Shown piece by piece: positions 9,694 to 19,034 of a stretch of 41,971 bases of DNA. Numbering within the stretch: the first letter of the stretch is position 1; every line of letters starts with the position of its first letter. The notes under the pieces were generated by a model. The model had not been told where the DNA came from. It searched no databases and was given only the letters and a program-made list of their open reading frames with translations. Source of the stretch: Actinomycetes bacterium (GTDB lineage: Bacteria > Actinomycetota > Acidimicrobiia > Acidimicrobiales > Acidimicrobiaceae); NCBI GenBank assembly GCA_021785255.1, contig JAJYGA010000088.1, forward strand, positions 1-41,971, given 5' to 3'. The translations under genes and the position numbers were made by a program.

Positions 9694-10266
9694 GTGTATC
9701 CAAAGTACTTACGTGTAGATCAGTTTGAAGGTTTTCGAAACCAATCATACTCCCAGAGTATTATGCCGAAAATCGTTGCCAGTATGGTTACTTTATTGCT
9801 TGGGGTAATCTTTGTTTCGGTACCACGCTTTGCAGATACTGCCTTAGGTGAGATACTTGGTGTAGCAGTAACGTTTGTTGGATTGATCGTTCTGTTTGTA
9901 GCCTCTGTAATTTTGTCACGACCACTTACGTCACTTGCTGGTCTTTCGGGAATGCTCATCGGACTTATTGGCGTGCTTTTGATCTTTAATCCTGCAATTG
10001 GCGTCACCATTGTCGGAGGATTGATGGGACTGCTGTTAGTTCTTCAAGGAGTTGTCGAAGTTAGGTTTGGATCTTCTGGCGTTTCTACCAACGTAGCACG
10101 AGCAATGGTAGCCATTGGAGTCCTGTCGATCATTGGTGGAACCGTGTTCTTGCTGTTTCCCGTTCTTTCACTTTCGGCCCTCACGATGGCAGTGGGTATT
10201 TGGGTCGTAGCTGCGTCGGTAGTTCGTCTTTCTTATGGAGTATGGGTTCATCTGAGATGTCAGTGA
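9694..10266 (+). CDS. DUF308 (HdeD-like) membrane protein
   Basis: A polytopic inner-membrane protein of about 190 aa with roughly six hydrophobic segments in Gly-rich hairpins (for example FVGLIVLFVASVIL and IGLIGVLLIFNPAIG), the DUF308/HdeD pattern. HdeD of Escherichia coli is linked to acid resistance, which would suit an acidophile, but the role here is inference. The open frame runs back to 9643. An ATG at 9685 sits directly on the AAGGAG ribosome site, so GTG 9694 (nine bases from it) is preferred; ATG 9763, just before the first hydrophobic segment, is a possible alternative. A second small membrane gene follows 120 bases downstream on the same strand. Confidence 0.75.
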   Translation: MYPKYLRVDQFEGFRNQSYSQSIMPKIVASMVTLLLGVIFVSVPRFADTALGEILGVAVTFVGLIVLFVASVILSRPLTSLAGLSGMLIGLIGVLLIFNPAIGVTIVGGLMGLLLVLQGVVEVRFGSSGVSTNVARAMVAIGVLSIIGGTVFLLFPVLSLSALTMAVGIWVVAASVVRLSYGVWVHLRCQ

Positions 10267-10388
10267 TTTTGAAACACTATGGCTGGTACGATGCACTGTC
10301 CTAGTGTCACCAAGATTGCCTTAACCAAAGCAAATGTTCGTCCGATTGTCCAGTTGGTCACTTAGGCGATCTGAGAGAGGAGATGCGT

Positions 10389-10589
10389 GTGGAAAGGTAT
10401 TGGCAGAAGAACAAACCAGTATTACATGGAGTGCTTCTAGGGCTTGTGGTGTATGTATTTCAGGTGCTCTTAGTTTCTGGTTTAGCTGTTGAGGTCATGG
10501 TAATCTTGAGCCTCCTCGTTGCTATCGCTATAGTGATACTGAGAACGACTGATCCGATTTCAGTACAAAGAAACACTAATCGTAGGTAG
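10389..10589 (+). CDS. Small two-helix membrane protein
   Basis: A 66-aa protein with a basic N-terminus (RYWQKNK) and two hydrophobic segments, roughly GVLLGLVVYVFQVLLVSG and VMVILSLLVAIAIVIL, followed by a polar tail. I do not recognise the family. As with the gene before it, an ATG at 10383 lies directly against the GAGGAG ribosome site, so GTG 10389 (six bases away) is the likelier start. Being on the same strand 120 bases after the DUF308 gene, it may be co-transcribed with it. Confidence 0.6.
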   Translation: MERYWQKNKPVLHGVLLGLVVYVFQVLLVSGLAVEVMVILSLLVAIAIVILRTTDPISVQRNTNRR

Positions 10590-10828
10590 ATTCGTCACTA
10601 CCATGTGCAGGGTTCGCTGGTTGTGAGGTTGTAGTGCAATCTACCCAATGGGGAGCTAACTCTCTTTGCAGAGGTACGGCCATGAACGCGACGGAGTAAT
10701 CTTGAAGCTTCATGGACGCTCCTAATCTGAGTGTGCACAGTGGTCACTTCGAGAACAACAAGGAGATACTTGCCGTAAGTTCGCGATCACGTTGTTCGTC
10801 TGGTCACTGATCATCGAAGAGAATAAAT

Positions 10829-12364
10829 CTAGGAGATTTTGCCTTGATTCAAATAGATCTTTTCTATCTCCGACTTTAATATTTTGCCCGAGGCAGATCT
10901 AGGCAGTTGATCCAACACGATGACTCTTGTACTGTGAGTGTTTGAAGGCCAGAGCTTTTTTAGCCGTTGAGTAATCTCGGCCGCCGTCAAGTCAAATTGT
11001 GGCTTGAGGACAACTGCCACTAGCACCGCTTTGTCTTGACCGTCTCCTGTTACTCCTACAGCAGCGATCTCCGAGATCTCCTTTTGAGTCGCCAACGCCA
11101 TCTCGATCTCTTTAAAGGAGAATCTGTTGTTTATCTGTGACCAGCTATCGCTTGTGCCACTGACATAGAGGTTACCTTCTCTGTCTAGGTAACCTGTCTC
11201 CCCGCTGTGGAGCGCGCCGTCTTTTAATGCTTGGGATGTCTCTGCGGGCAGGTTCCAGTAGCCCTTGAAGACTGAAGGACCCTTGAAAACCAACTCGCCA
11301 GTAAGCTCGCCAGAAAGAGGGGCGCCATTTGGGTCTATGGCTTTTATCTCGATGTCAAGTAGAGGTTTCCCTCTGTGAACGGTTTGCGCAAAACTGTCTG
11401 TTGGTTCTTCTAAGGTTCCAACTCCACAAAGTTCCACCAACCCGTACGTATTCGCTACTTCGATTCCTTGGCTTCTCATTAACTTAGAAGTTGCGGGACT
11501 CAGCTGCCCTTCTGTGCACAGGGCATGACGAAGCGATGGCAAATTGAGACTTTGCTGTTTCATATGATCAGTTACTTCGCTCCACGTATGGAACGATAGA
11601 GAAATAATACTCGGATCGGTCCGATTGAGCGCGTCTATATAGTCCGTCGGCTTCAGGCGTCTGTCGATGTGAACTGTTCCTCCGAGATACAACAGAGGCA
11701 ACGCTAGGGTACCTAGTCCAAATACATTAGTAAAAGGTTCGATAGCAAGAGTTTCGTCGACACCGGTCAACCCAAGTCTGCTTGTGATCATGGAGACAGT
11801 GTGGGAAGTGATGTTGGCATGAGTGATGATCGCTCCTTTAGGTCTTAGGGCAGGACCCGTTGTGTATGAGATCATCAGTATCTCTGACCCGCTTATCTGT
11901 TGAGGAGGAAAGTCCGCAGAACCTGAGTGCGCATAGTCGTCGTAGTTGGCAAAAGGACCGTTCTCTGCGTGTGCTTCCACCACTAGATCCAACTCCATCG
12001 AGGTCTCTTTCAGGGCCTTTTGCAAGATATCTGAGTAAATGTTGGAGGTGAAGGCTATACGAGGTCGTGAGTCAGTAAGGATAAAGCTGACCTCATCTGG
12101 GGTTAAGGTAGAATCTATTGGAACCACAATGCCTCCGAGCTTTGCGATTGCAAAAAAGAGTTCAATCCATTCCGGAGAGTTCTCAAGGAGGAGGGCCACG
12201 CGATCTCCCAAGCGAACTCCTGTAGAAGCCAAGGAATTTGCAAGGCGATCGGAGCGCAGATTTAGACTCTGGTAGGAGATCGCTTCGTTCCTGGTGCTAA
12301 TGGCGATGTTTCGGTTGCTTAGCTGCGACCGTCTCCGCATCCAATTGCCAATCCCGTAGTCCAT
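10829..12364 (-). CDS. Acyl-CoA synthetase / AMP-binding family protein, divergent motifs
   Basis: A 511-aa member of the ANL (AMP-binding) family, which adenylates a carboxylic acid and usually passes it to CoA. The phosphate loop reads YTTGPALRPKG instead of the usual YTSGTTGxPKG. The aromatic motif NTYGLVELCG is present. The ribose-binding motif reads LHSGETGYLD, with Glu where Asp is nearly invariant. The hinge region SGTSDSW lacks the usual GRxK Arg. The C-terminal catalytic Lys is present in PRSASGK. These changes suggest altered or lost catalysis. ATG 12364 is chosen because GGGAG precedes it by five bases; the longer frame would start at a TTG at 12376. It is a single gene, divergent from the MarC-like gene. 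Confidence 0.8.
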   Translation of the reverse strand: MDYGIGNWMRRRSQLSNRNIAISTRNEAISYQSLNLRSDRLANSLASTGVRLGDRVALLLENSPEWIELFFAIAKLGGIVVPIDSTLTPDEVSFILTDSRPRIAFTSNIYSDILQKALKETSMELDLVVEAHAENGPFANYDDYAHSGSADFPPQQISGSEILMISYTTGPALRPKGAIITHANITSHTVSMITSRLGLTGVDETLAIEPFTNVFGLGTLALPLLYLGGTVHIDRRLKPTDYIDALNRTDPSIISLSFHTWSEVTDHMKQQSLNLPSLRHALCTEGQLSPATSKLMRSQGIEVANTYGLVELCGVGTLEEPTDSFAQTVHRGKPLLDIEIKAIDPNGAPLSGELTGELVFKGPSVFKGYWNLPAETSQALKDGALHSGETGYLDREGNLYVSGTSDSWSQINNRFSFKEIEMALATQKEISEIAAVGVTGDGQDKAVLVAVVLKPQFDLTAAEITQRLKKLWPSNTHSTRVIVLDQLPRSASGKILKSEIEKIYLNQGKIS

Positions 12365-12592
12365 CCTCACTCCCAACTGCGGCTGTTTGATAACCGTACC
12401 GCTAATTTCAAAGATACCAACATGAAATTAAACCTACAAGTTGTTTCTTGAAGACAAAGGATGGTCGAGGTATCGTCCGAATCCTGTTTTAATCCAGCAA
12501 CATTTGCTAACAAAGTCATATCTTTGCAACTATTCGATACAGAGACAGAGCTATGTTGTATGTACCTTATCAGTACCCCTTTTTGAGGCTAT

Positions 12593-13198
12593 ATGACAAC
12601 CTTCAACATAAAGTTCTTCACACAGGTCTTTGTCACCTTGCTCGTCATAATGGACCCGCTTGGCAATGTACCTATATTTCTGTCCCTCACGAGTTCGGCT
12701 AAGTTAGCATCACGTAAAAAGCTTGCCCTGCATGCGGTCATCGTCGCGGGCAGTGTTATTGGAGTGTTTGCACTTTTCGGACAGGAGATCCTATCCTACT
12801 TAGGGATAACTATTCCAGCCATTCAGGGGTCGGGAGGGCTCCTTCTTTTGTTGGTAGCATTGGAGCTGTTAACGGGACAGGCTAGTCAACCTAGTGCTTT
12901 AGATGAGGTATCTGTTGCTCTTGTTCCTCTTGGAACACCACTTATAGCAGGGCCAGGAGCTATAGCTGCCGTGATTGTGTTTTCAAAAGAAGTTAAAGCG
13001 ACAGGAGATGTGCTGGCTTTGATAGCGGCGATTTTGTCGGTGCTTGTAATTCTTTGGCTATCTTTGAGGTTTTCTATTCAATTGGTCAAGATCTTCAAAG
13101 AAGGTGGGATCATGCTCTTGACAAGAGTCTTTGGACTTCTTTTGGCAGCTATAGCGGTGCAGTTAGTTGCAGAAGCAATATCGGGATTCATAGGTTAG
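12593..13198 (+). CDS. MarC family integral membrane protein
   Basis: A 201-aa MarC/UPF0056 protein. The typical N-terminal VIMDPLGNVPIF motif and the central LVPLGTPLIAGPGAIAAV motif are both present, and about six membrane helices are visible. The family was once tied to multiple antibiotic resistance; its actual transport role remains unsettled. ATG 12593 has GAGG five bases upstream. It is transcribed alone, diverging from the acyl-CoA synthetase-like gene, with a 446-base gene-poor stretch after it. Confidence 0.88.
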   Translation: MTTFNIKFFTQVFVTLLVIMDPLGNVPIFLSLTSSAKLASRKKLALHAVIVAGSVIGVFALFGQEILSYLGITIPAIQGSGGLLLLLVALELLTGQASQPSALDEVSVALVPLGTPLIAGPGAIAAVIVFSKEVKATGDVLALIAAILSVLVILWLSLRFSIQLVKIFKEGGIMLLTRVFGLLLAAIAVQLVAEAISGFIG

Positions 13199-13644
13199 TG
13201 GTGTAGTGTCTGGAAGAGCACGGCACTCGTCAACTTTTTGGAAGATCAAATGGACTTTGGCAATCTGAACGTGGCGAGACTCTTGGATTCAAAGAATCTA
13301 ACGAAAATCAGATATTGGTGCGGGGGCTGTGCTATGTCCGTTCACCTTATTTTGAGTTTGTGGGACCACCTCTTCAATGCGATAAACAAGAGCCTGTGTC
13401 TTTCAAAGGAATCGAATCGAGCTGTATGCTTGTGTGGTTGGGATGATTGATGGGTAGGCAACGCTTTTAGCTCTTTTGTGACTGAACTCTTTAAGTTAGG
13501 AAGAACAAAAAAAGTTGTAAATACGGTGGCAATCGCAATATCAGATCGTGGCTGTGGCTGTTTTGAAATTTTCGATTTGACCGCTACTATATACATACGT
13601 AAAACCGAAGGTCACAACTTTAGGAATCTTATGAAGGAAGAGAT
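13199..13644. other. Gene-poor gap
   Basis: No gene is supported. A 70-codon plus-strand frame from a TTG at 13238 has no recognisable motif. The right part is AT-rich (about 13495-13620, including TATATACAT near 13590) and probably holds the promoter of the following membrane-protein gene. Confidence 0.4.
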
Positions 13645-14226
13645 GTGGTAGCAGGGTCTAAGGACGCTTGTACAAGGCCGACCAGCTTTTTTGTGGGACT
13701 TTCTCGTCTTAGAGCAGTACTTGCCTTCTCCACTGTCACACTTGTGCTTTCTATGACTCTGTTCGTAGGACAAGTGCTCAACTGGTCCAATATCGATGTC
13801 TTGTCCGTTGGGGTTTTGGTCACAATTGCAGGTTCGTACACTGCATATCGATACCTGCGCGAGCGAGGGTTGTTTTGGGGAAAAATCTCTTGTGCGAGCT
13901 CATTACGGACCTCGGGTGAGAGTTCTCCCTGCGAAAGTTGTAGTTCCCAAGGGACCAGCTGTTTTGGGAACTACAACGATGATATGGCATACCGGATTGC
14001 CGACTTTGAGCAAAAGGAATTGAGGAGAATGTTTTCCTCGCCTTTTGTCGTACAGATGGCTGTAGTGCTTGGATGGTGTTTTCTGCAACTTGTGGCATTA
14101 TCAACACATATAGCTAGTACTTGGATTTTTGGGGACGCATCTTTTATGCTTAGCTTTGCCGCACTGTTAGGTTTCTCGGTAGTTCGCGTATACGGACTTC
14201 GGCTTTCAAAGATGCAGCTCAGATAA
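13645..14226 (+). CDS. Unknown membrane protein with Cys-rich loop encoded by a palindrome
   Basis: A 193-aa protein of unknown family with about four hydrophobic segments: two in the first 75 residues (around AVLAFSTVTLVLSMTLF and VGVLVTIAGSYTAYRY) and two in the last 65 (around MAVVLGWCFLQLVAL and ASFMLSFAALLGFSVV). Between them is a hydrophilic, Ser- and Cys-rich loop (about residues 80-115) with at least four Cys. Part of this loop (SCSSQGTSCFGNYN) is encoded by a 14-bp perfect inverted repeat. Translation probably starts at GTG 13645, four bases or so after a GAAGGAAGAG ribosome site; an ATG at 13643 is out of frame. The gene precedes a fatty acid desaturase on the same strand, with about 125 bases between, and may share its transcript. 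Confidence 0.65.
   Translation: MVAGSKDACTRPTSFFVGLSRLRAVLAFSTVTLVLSMTLFVGQVLNWSNIDVLSVGVLVTIAGSYTAYRYLRERGLFWGKISCASSLRTSGESSPCESCSSQGTSCFGNYNDDMAYRIADFEQKELRRMFSSPFVVQMAVVLGWCFLQLVALSTHIASTWIFGDASFMLSFAALLGFSVVRVYGLRLSKMQLR
13937..13977. repeat. Perfect 14-bp inverted repeat inside a gene
   Basis: GTTGTAGTTCCCAA (13937-13950) and TTGGGAACTACAAC (13964-13977) are exact reverse complements separated by 13 bases. It lies in frame within the unknown membrane-protein gene and encodes the Cys-containing loop. Confidence 0.85.
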
Positions 14227-14352
14227 GATAATTCGCAGAACGAGGCGGCAGCATAAACCGAATTGCAGTTCGTCATCCTGCTCAATGTTGACAGTATCAG
14301 CAGTTTTCTTTTGTTTAGTGGGATTATAGTGTCTAACGTTAGGTACGCTGTG

Positions 14353-15126
14353 ATGGTGAATTCATGGATACTTGGGGCCGTATTGGGCCTTGCGACGACG
14401 CAGCTTGCTGTGATGGCTACGACAATCTATCTCCACAGAGGACTTGCACATAAGTCTCTAACTATGGACAAACGAGTGGCGTTGCTATTTCGGATTATTA
14501 TCTGGATAACAACAGGTATTCGGCCGAGGGAGTGGGTAGCTGTTCACAGAAAGCATCACGCCTTTACTGATGAAGAACCCGATCCACACTCACCGGTTAT
14601 CAAGGGATTTTGGAAGATTCAGTTAGCTAACGCCTATTACTATCGGCGTGAGGCGAGTCGCCGCGAAACCGTCGAAAAGTATGCTAAAGACTTGTTGGGT
14701 AACAAACTTGACGAAAAACTTCTCGATAGATCTTTCCTGGGCCTAGGAATCGGCATAGGGATTTTGTATCTCATCGGAGGATGGGAAGTCGCCCTTATCG
14801 GCTCCTTGGTGCATATTGTTTCATACCTTGGGATCTCTGCGGCAGTCAATGCGATCGGACATACATATGGTAAACGGCCCTATCGCAACCTCGCAACCAA
14901 CAATAACTGGCTTGCCTTTATCTCCTTTGGAGAGGGATTACATAACAATCACCATGCAGCGCCTACAGCGGCAAGACTTTCTTTTACAAAGCGGGAGTTC
15001 GATCCGGCGTGGACGATTATCAGAATTCTGGTGAAGACTAAGCTGGCAACCGTTAGACATTCAAAGCCAATATTTTCTACTAGAACAGGTCAGGCAAGCA
15101 ACCTGATAAAAGAAGCAAGCATTTAA
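14353..15126 (+). CDS. Acyl-CoA/fatty acid desaturase
   Basis: A 257-aa membrane di-iron desaturase that introduces a cis double bond into a fatty acyl chain. All three histidine boxes are present: HRGLAH (28-33), HRKHH (65-69) and HNNHH (197-201). Hydrophobic segments lie before the first box and in the middle (LGIGIGILYLIGG and the stretch after it). The frame is open back to a TTG at 14263, but ATG 14353 gives the short N-terminus usual for this actinobacterial subgroup. It probably adjusts membrane fluidity. It follows the unknown membrane protein on the same strand. The final 25 or so residues are polar and look unstructured. Confidence 0.85.
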   Translation: MVNSWILGAVLGLATTQLAVMATTIYLHRGLAHKSLTMDKRVALLFRIIIWITTGIRPREWVAVHRKHHAFTDEEPDPHSPVIKGFWKIQLANAYYYRREASRRETVEKYAKDLLGNKLDEKLLDRSFLGLGIGIGILYLIGGWEVALIGSLVHIVSYLGISAAVNAIGHTYGKRPYRNLATNNNWLAFISFGEGLHNNHHAAPTAARLSFTKREFDPAWTIIRILVKTKLATVRHSKPIFSTRTGQASNLIKEASI

Positions 15127-15991
15127 AGTACCGACGATAGAACAGTCATGGATGTACGAGGCATCAGATTGCTTATATAAGTCTTGAAGTTTTGACGGAA
15201 CTTTGATTGGGGCTGTTGCCCGCTCCTGAAGACGCTTTGTTCAGCTTGTTGAAGATTCTTTTGAGAATGGTTGAGTTGCTCAAGAGGGTGCCGCCGTTTT
15301 TGCAATGACTGTCGAGGCTCCTGCGGCGGTGATCACCCAGAGACTCAATTGATCTAGTTAGTTACCCTCTCGAAGCATCGCCCACATTAAAGTGTGGGAT
15401 TGGTTTGTTCGTTGGTCGAGCATGCGTTTTGTTGTCCATTTGGCCCGCGTAGGTGGGAGCGGTGGAGCAAGTGTTTACAGTAGTCTCCTGGGTTGTCGAG
15501 GATCCCTTGAGCGCAATGTATGCAAAATTCACTAACAAAGTGTTATACATTGACGATGGAGCATCAAGGTAAGTGTGAACCACGCGTGCTATGGGAAGCA
15601 GCTGCACACTTGCACAGCTGCAAACATTTTGTTTTCGCTTAGTTGCTGACCTGGTTCTTTAAAACTTGCCTGTACGAATCTTGGTGGACGTTTGGTGATG
15701 CCTGCACACGTTCCTTAGTCCCTCCAATGAAGCGCATGAAAGAAGACCTGCATCCTCTGCTCGACCAAGTTGTGGTCAAACTGGTGGCGGCTCTGATAGT
15801 TCAGTTGTGCTTGTTTGTGCTAAACCCCTGTCGGCCGATATTTGTACTAGCTGGAGGGAGATGTTGACTATTGGACCTGGAAAACGGTGTCTGATGGAAC
15901 TCATGGTTCAGCGATAGCCTCTTTGCCCCGATATCGAGCTGCCCGTATGCGTTGCTATGGTTAGTGTCTAATGGTGATTGGACTCGCCAGG
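15127..15991. other. Long gene-poor gap, possible IS200/IS605 end
   Basis: No gene is supported in these 865 bases between the desaturase and thiL (convergent). Visible structures are the CCCACA hairpin at 15381-15398 and an interrupted repeat CAATGTAT (15514-15521) with ATACATTG (15545-15552), which could be an operator-like dyad. The plus-strand frame at 15643-15867 has no recognisable domain. Confidence 0.4.
15381..15398. repeat. Small hairpin resembling an IS200/IS605 right end
   Basis: CCCACA, loop TTAAAG, TGTGGG. This type of short GC stem around an A/T-rich loop is common at the right end of IS200/IS605-family elements downstream of tnpB. No tnpA or tnpB reading frame is visible upstream, so the assignment is weak. 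Confidence 0.3.
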
Positions 15992-16918
15992 TCAGTGAAG
16001 GAACCCCTTTTTGGGAAGTGGCTTGCCTCGTAAAGTTCGTAGATCTTTATCTTCTGTGACTACGCCAATGACCGTCGCCGCGGCTCTTTCGAGTATCTCA
16101 TCCAGAAGCGCTGCAAGCGAAGCGCCGTCTTTTGTAAACAACAAGAGTTCGTAGTCTTCTCCTCCAAAAAGGGCCTCCTCTGGGGAAACTCCATCCACGA
16201 TGGGTATATGACTAAGTTCGAATCCGACGTCGGAGGCGTCTGAAACCCTGTGAAGATCTAGCGCCAAGGAGTCAGATATATCGATTCCCGCTTTTACCCC
16301 ATGAGATAACGCGGCTCGCCCTGCTTTAAGCAAAGGCAGGGGCCGCAGGTGGGCAAGCTCAAAGAGCGAAGGGTGCATAGGTCTTGTGCGTTTTTGGCTG
16401 AGAGATCTTAGACCCGCTGCGGAGAGCCCTGTAGGTCCGGTGAGAACTATCTCGTCTCCGGGAGAAGCCTTTGACCGGAGAAGAGAAGTATGGGTTTCCC
16501 GGGTTCCAATGACGCTCACAGATGCGGTGATCTCTGCTGATCTAGAGATATCTCCACCGACTAAAGATATGTCGTAGTGATCACATGCATCCTGGATGCC
16601 GGTCAGTATCTCTCCTAGCGGATAACTTTTTGGACCGCTTAAGGTGCAAAGGAGATAGACAGCGTTTGCACCCATCGCTGCAATGTCTGAAAGATTGACG
16701 GCTACGGCCTTATACCCAATATCTCTGGGATCGAAGTATGACGTTTCAAAGTGAATATGTTCCACTAGCATGTCTGCACACAGAACTAGATCTGTGTCGC
16801 CTAGGCGAGCTACTGCACAATCATCTCCAACTCCAACTTCAATATCTCGGGTTCGTTTCGTAGAAAAGCCACTTAACAATTTCAGTAGTTGTTCTTCACT
16901 CCAATGGTTGTCTGTCAG
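15992..16918 (-). CDS. thiL: Thiamine-monophosphate kinase
   Basis: ThiL phosphorylates thiamine monophosphate to thiamine diphosphate using ATP. The N-terminal VGVGDDCAV, the central VNLSDIAAMGA and LVGGDISRS motifs and the later VLTGPTGLSAAG identify the AIR-synthase-like fold. The start is unusual: no ATG or GTG lies in frame between the upstream TAA and the conserved core. A TTG at 16879 would cut off the stretch WSEEQLLKLL, which resembles the conserved ThiL N-terminus. A CTG at 16918, preceded by a GAGG about 11 bases upstream, would include it, so 16918 is used here with caution. The gene diverges from pckG. Confidence 0.85.
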   Translation of the reverse strand: MTDNHWSEEQLLKLLSGFSTKRTRDIEVGVGDDCAVARLGDTDLVLCADMLVEHIHFETSYFDPRDIGYKAVAVNLSDIAAMGANAVYLLCTLSGPKSYPLGEILTGIQDACDHYDISLVGGDISRSAEITASVSVIGTRETHTSLLRSKASPGDEIVLTGPTGLSAAGLRSLSQKRTRPMHPSLFELAHLRPLPLLKAGRAALSHGVKAGIDISDSLALDLHRVSDASDVGFELSHIPIVDGVSPEEALFGGEDYELLLFTKDGASLAALLDEILERAAATVIGVVTEDKDLRTLRGKPLPKKGFLH

Positions 16919-17034
16919 TTTTTCTGTACCTCGACTCTTCGTATTTGCGTTGTTGAATAAAATGAGTAAGACTTACACCTAACCCTACATGGTTACTAGT
17001 CGAGCTTAAAACGTTTGGTGTTGGAAGGAAGTAT

Positions 17035-18828
17035 ATGTCTGCTCTTACATTTCATGCTGATTTGCAGAGATGGGTTGAAGAGGTCGCTCACCATTGCAAC
17101 CCTAAGGAAGTTTATTGGTGTGACGGCTCTGCAAAACAGTTTAAAGAGTTGGCGGATGAGCTTGTCGCTTCGGGTACGCTACTGCGATTAAACGCGAGCA
17201 AGCGACCTAACTCTTACTGGGCACACTCAGATGCGCGTGATGTTGCTCGCGTCGAGAGCAAGACCTACATCTGCTGTGAAAATGAAGAAGATGCAGGTCC
17301 CACCAATAACTGGCGGGCGCCTTTGGAGATGAAAGCCACTCTGACTGATCTGTACAAAGAGTCTATGACTGGCAGAAGGATGTATGTGATTCCATTTTCG
17401 ATGGGTCCATTGGGGTCAGAGTTCTCGATTATTGGCGTTGAGCTCACAGACTCTGCGTATGTGGTTTTGAACATGATGTACATGACCGAGGTGGGAAACA
17501 GTGTTCTTGAAAAGCTGGGAGAAGATGGGCGTTTTGTGAAATGTTTGCACAGCGTGGGAGCTCCGTTAGGGAGTGAGACGGAAAGTGACGTGCCCTGGCC
17601 CTGCAACCCGGATAATACCTATGTTGCTCACTTCCCAGAGACTAAGGAGATTTGGTCGTTTGGTTCAGGGTACGGTGGAAATGCTCTCTTGGGCAAGAAG
17701 TGTCTGGCACTTCGCATCGCCTCTTCAATGGCCAAGGACGAAGGCTGGCTAGCTGAGCACATGTTGATCTTAAAACTTACGAGCCCCGCTGGTGAAGTGC
17801 ATTACATAGCGGGAGCGTTTCCGTCTTCATGTGGAAAGACAAATCTGGCCATGCTCGTTCCGGCGATAGAAGGATGGAAGGCGGAGACGATTGGGGATGA
17901 TATAGCGTGGATGCGTTTTGGAAAGGACGGACGTATCTATGCGGTAAATCCAGAGAAAGGTTTTTTTGGCGTAGCCCCTGGAACGTCCTATAAGAGTAAT
18001 CCGGTCGCCATGGACACGATCAGGAGTTCTGCTATCTTCACTAATACTGCCCTTACCGAAGATCTTGATGTCTGGTGGGAAGGGATCGATAATGGAACCA
18101 GTGCATTCACAGACTGGCAGGGTAATAGATGGGATCCTAGCTCTGGAAAACCAGCAGCCCATCCGAATTCTCGTTTTACCGTTTCTGCCTCGCAGTCTCC
18201 AAAGATCGCACCAGAGTGGCAAGATCCAAAGGGAGTTCCCATCTCAGCGATTTTGTTCGGTGGACGTCGCTCGTCCTTGGTCCCTCTTGTGACCGAGGCC
18301 TTTAACTTTTCTCACGGCGTATTCATGGGTGCTACCATGGCCTCGGAAACGACAGCTGCCGCCGAGGGTCAGGTTGGGCAGTTGCGCAGAGACCCGTTCG
18401 CCATGTTACCATTTTGTGGTTACCACATGGCCGACTACTTTGCTCATTGGCTTGAGTTGGGCGCCAAAGGAGACGAGTCAAAGCTGCCGAAGTTGTTCTT
18501 AGTGAACTGGTTCCGCCGTAATGAGGCTGGTAAGTTTATGTGGCCCGGCTATGGCGAGAATGCGCGTGTTTTAAAGTGGATTCTTGACCGAGTTCAACAT
18601 AGAGTTGAGGCGAAGGAGACACCATTAGGTCTGATACCATACACCAATGACCTAGACGTATCAGGTCTCAACATGAGCGATCACGAGCTTGATCAGCTCT
18701 TCGAGATGGATATTGAAGATCTGTTGAATGAAGTGGACTCTATAGAGAGTCACTTTGCCAGCCTTGGATCTAAGCTGCCAGAAGCTCTTAGGAAGGAGCT
18801 TGATCTGATGAGGTCCAAGCTCGTCTGA
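17035..18828 (+). CDS. pckG: Phosphoenolpyruvate carboxykinase (GTP)
   Basis: A 597-aa GTP-dependent PEP carboxykinase, close to the usual length of about 600-620. It interconverts oxaloacetate and phosphoenolpyruvate with GTP in gluconeogenesis or anaplerosis. The kinase-type P-loop with the reactive Cys reads FPSSCGKTN (about 261-269), followed by the metal-binding GDDIAWM. The substrate-binding [10 protein letters not shown] is near residues 56-65, and the nucleotide-binding FGGRRSS is in the second half. The ATG has an excellent ribosome site (GGAAGG, six bases upstream). It diverges from thiL and is followed by a long gene-poor gap containing a short similar remnant. Confidence 0.96.
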   Translation: MSALTFHADLQRWVEEVAHHCNPKEVYWCDGSAKQFKELADELVASGTLLRLNASKRPNSYWAHSDARDVARVESKTYICCENEEDAGPTNNWRAPLEMKATLTDLYKESMTGRRMYVIPFSMGPLGSEFSIIGVELTDSAYVVLNMMYMTEVGNSVLEKLGEDGRFVKCLHSVGAPLGSETESDVPWPCNPDNTYVAHFPETKEIWSFGSGYGGNALLGKKCLALRIASSMAKDEGWLAEHMLILKLTSPAGEVHYIAGAFPSSCGKTNLAMLVPAIEGWKAETIGDDIAWMRFGKDGRIYAVNPEKGFFGVAPGTSYKSNPVAMDTIRSSAIFTNTALTEDLDVWWEGIDNGTSAFTDWQGNRWDPSSGKPAAHPNSRFTVSASQSPKIAPEWQDPKGVPISAILFGGRRSSLVPLVTEAFNFSHGVFMGATMASETTAAAEGQVGQLRRDPFAMLPFCGYHMADYFAHWLELGAKGDESKLPKLFLVNWFRRNEAGKFMWPGYGENARVLKWILDRVQHRVEAKETPLGLIPYTNDLDVSGLNMSDHELDQLFEMDIEDLLNEVDSIESHFASLGSKLPEALRKELDLMRSKLV

Positions 18829-19034
18829 GCCTACTGAAGCTCTAGAGCAAGAACTTTTATGCCATGGAGCCTTGTGCTAGATGTAGCTCGGAAGGCGAGT
18901 TCAATGCGTCGCCCTGTCAATGAATCAGAGAGCGTTTTCATTCACCTGGTTCGGACCTACTTGACGGAACTGTCGCTAGTGAGAGTGATTTAGGTTCAAT
19001 GGTTTTGCATACGAAGTGCCCAGCGAAGTCTGCC

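Noticed and set aside
13238-13450. 70-codon plus-strand frame after marC
   Set aside because: TTG start, no ribosome site and no recognisable domain or membrane pattern.
15643-15867. 74-codon plus-strand frame before thiL
   Set aside because: Despite a hydrophobic patch, it has no good start site and no family resemblance, and lies in a region that appears decayed.
16919-17034. Thiamine (TPP) riboswitch near thiL
   Set aside because: The thiL upstream region is short, shared with the divergent pckG, and lacks the CUGAGA-type TPP core in the right orientation.
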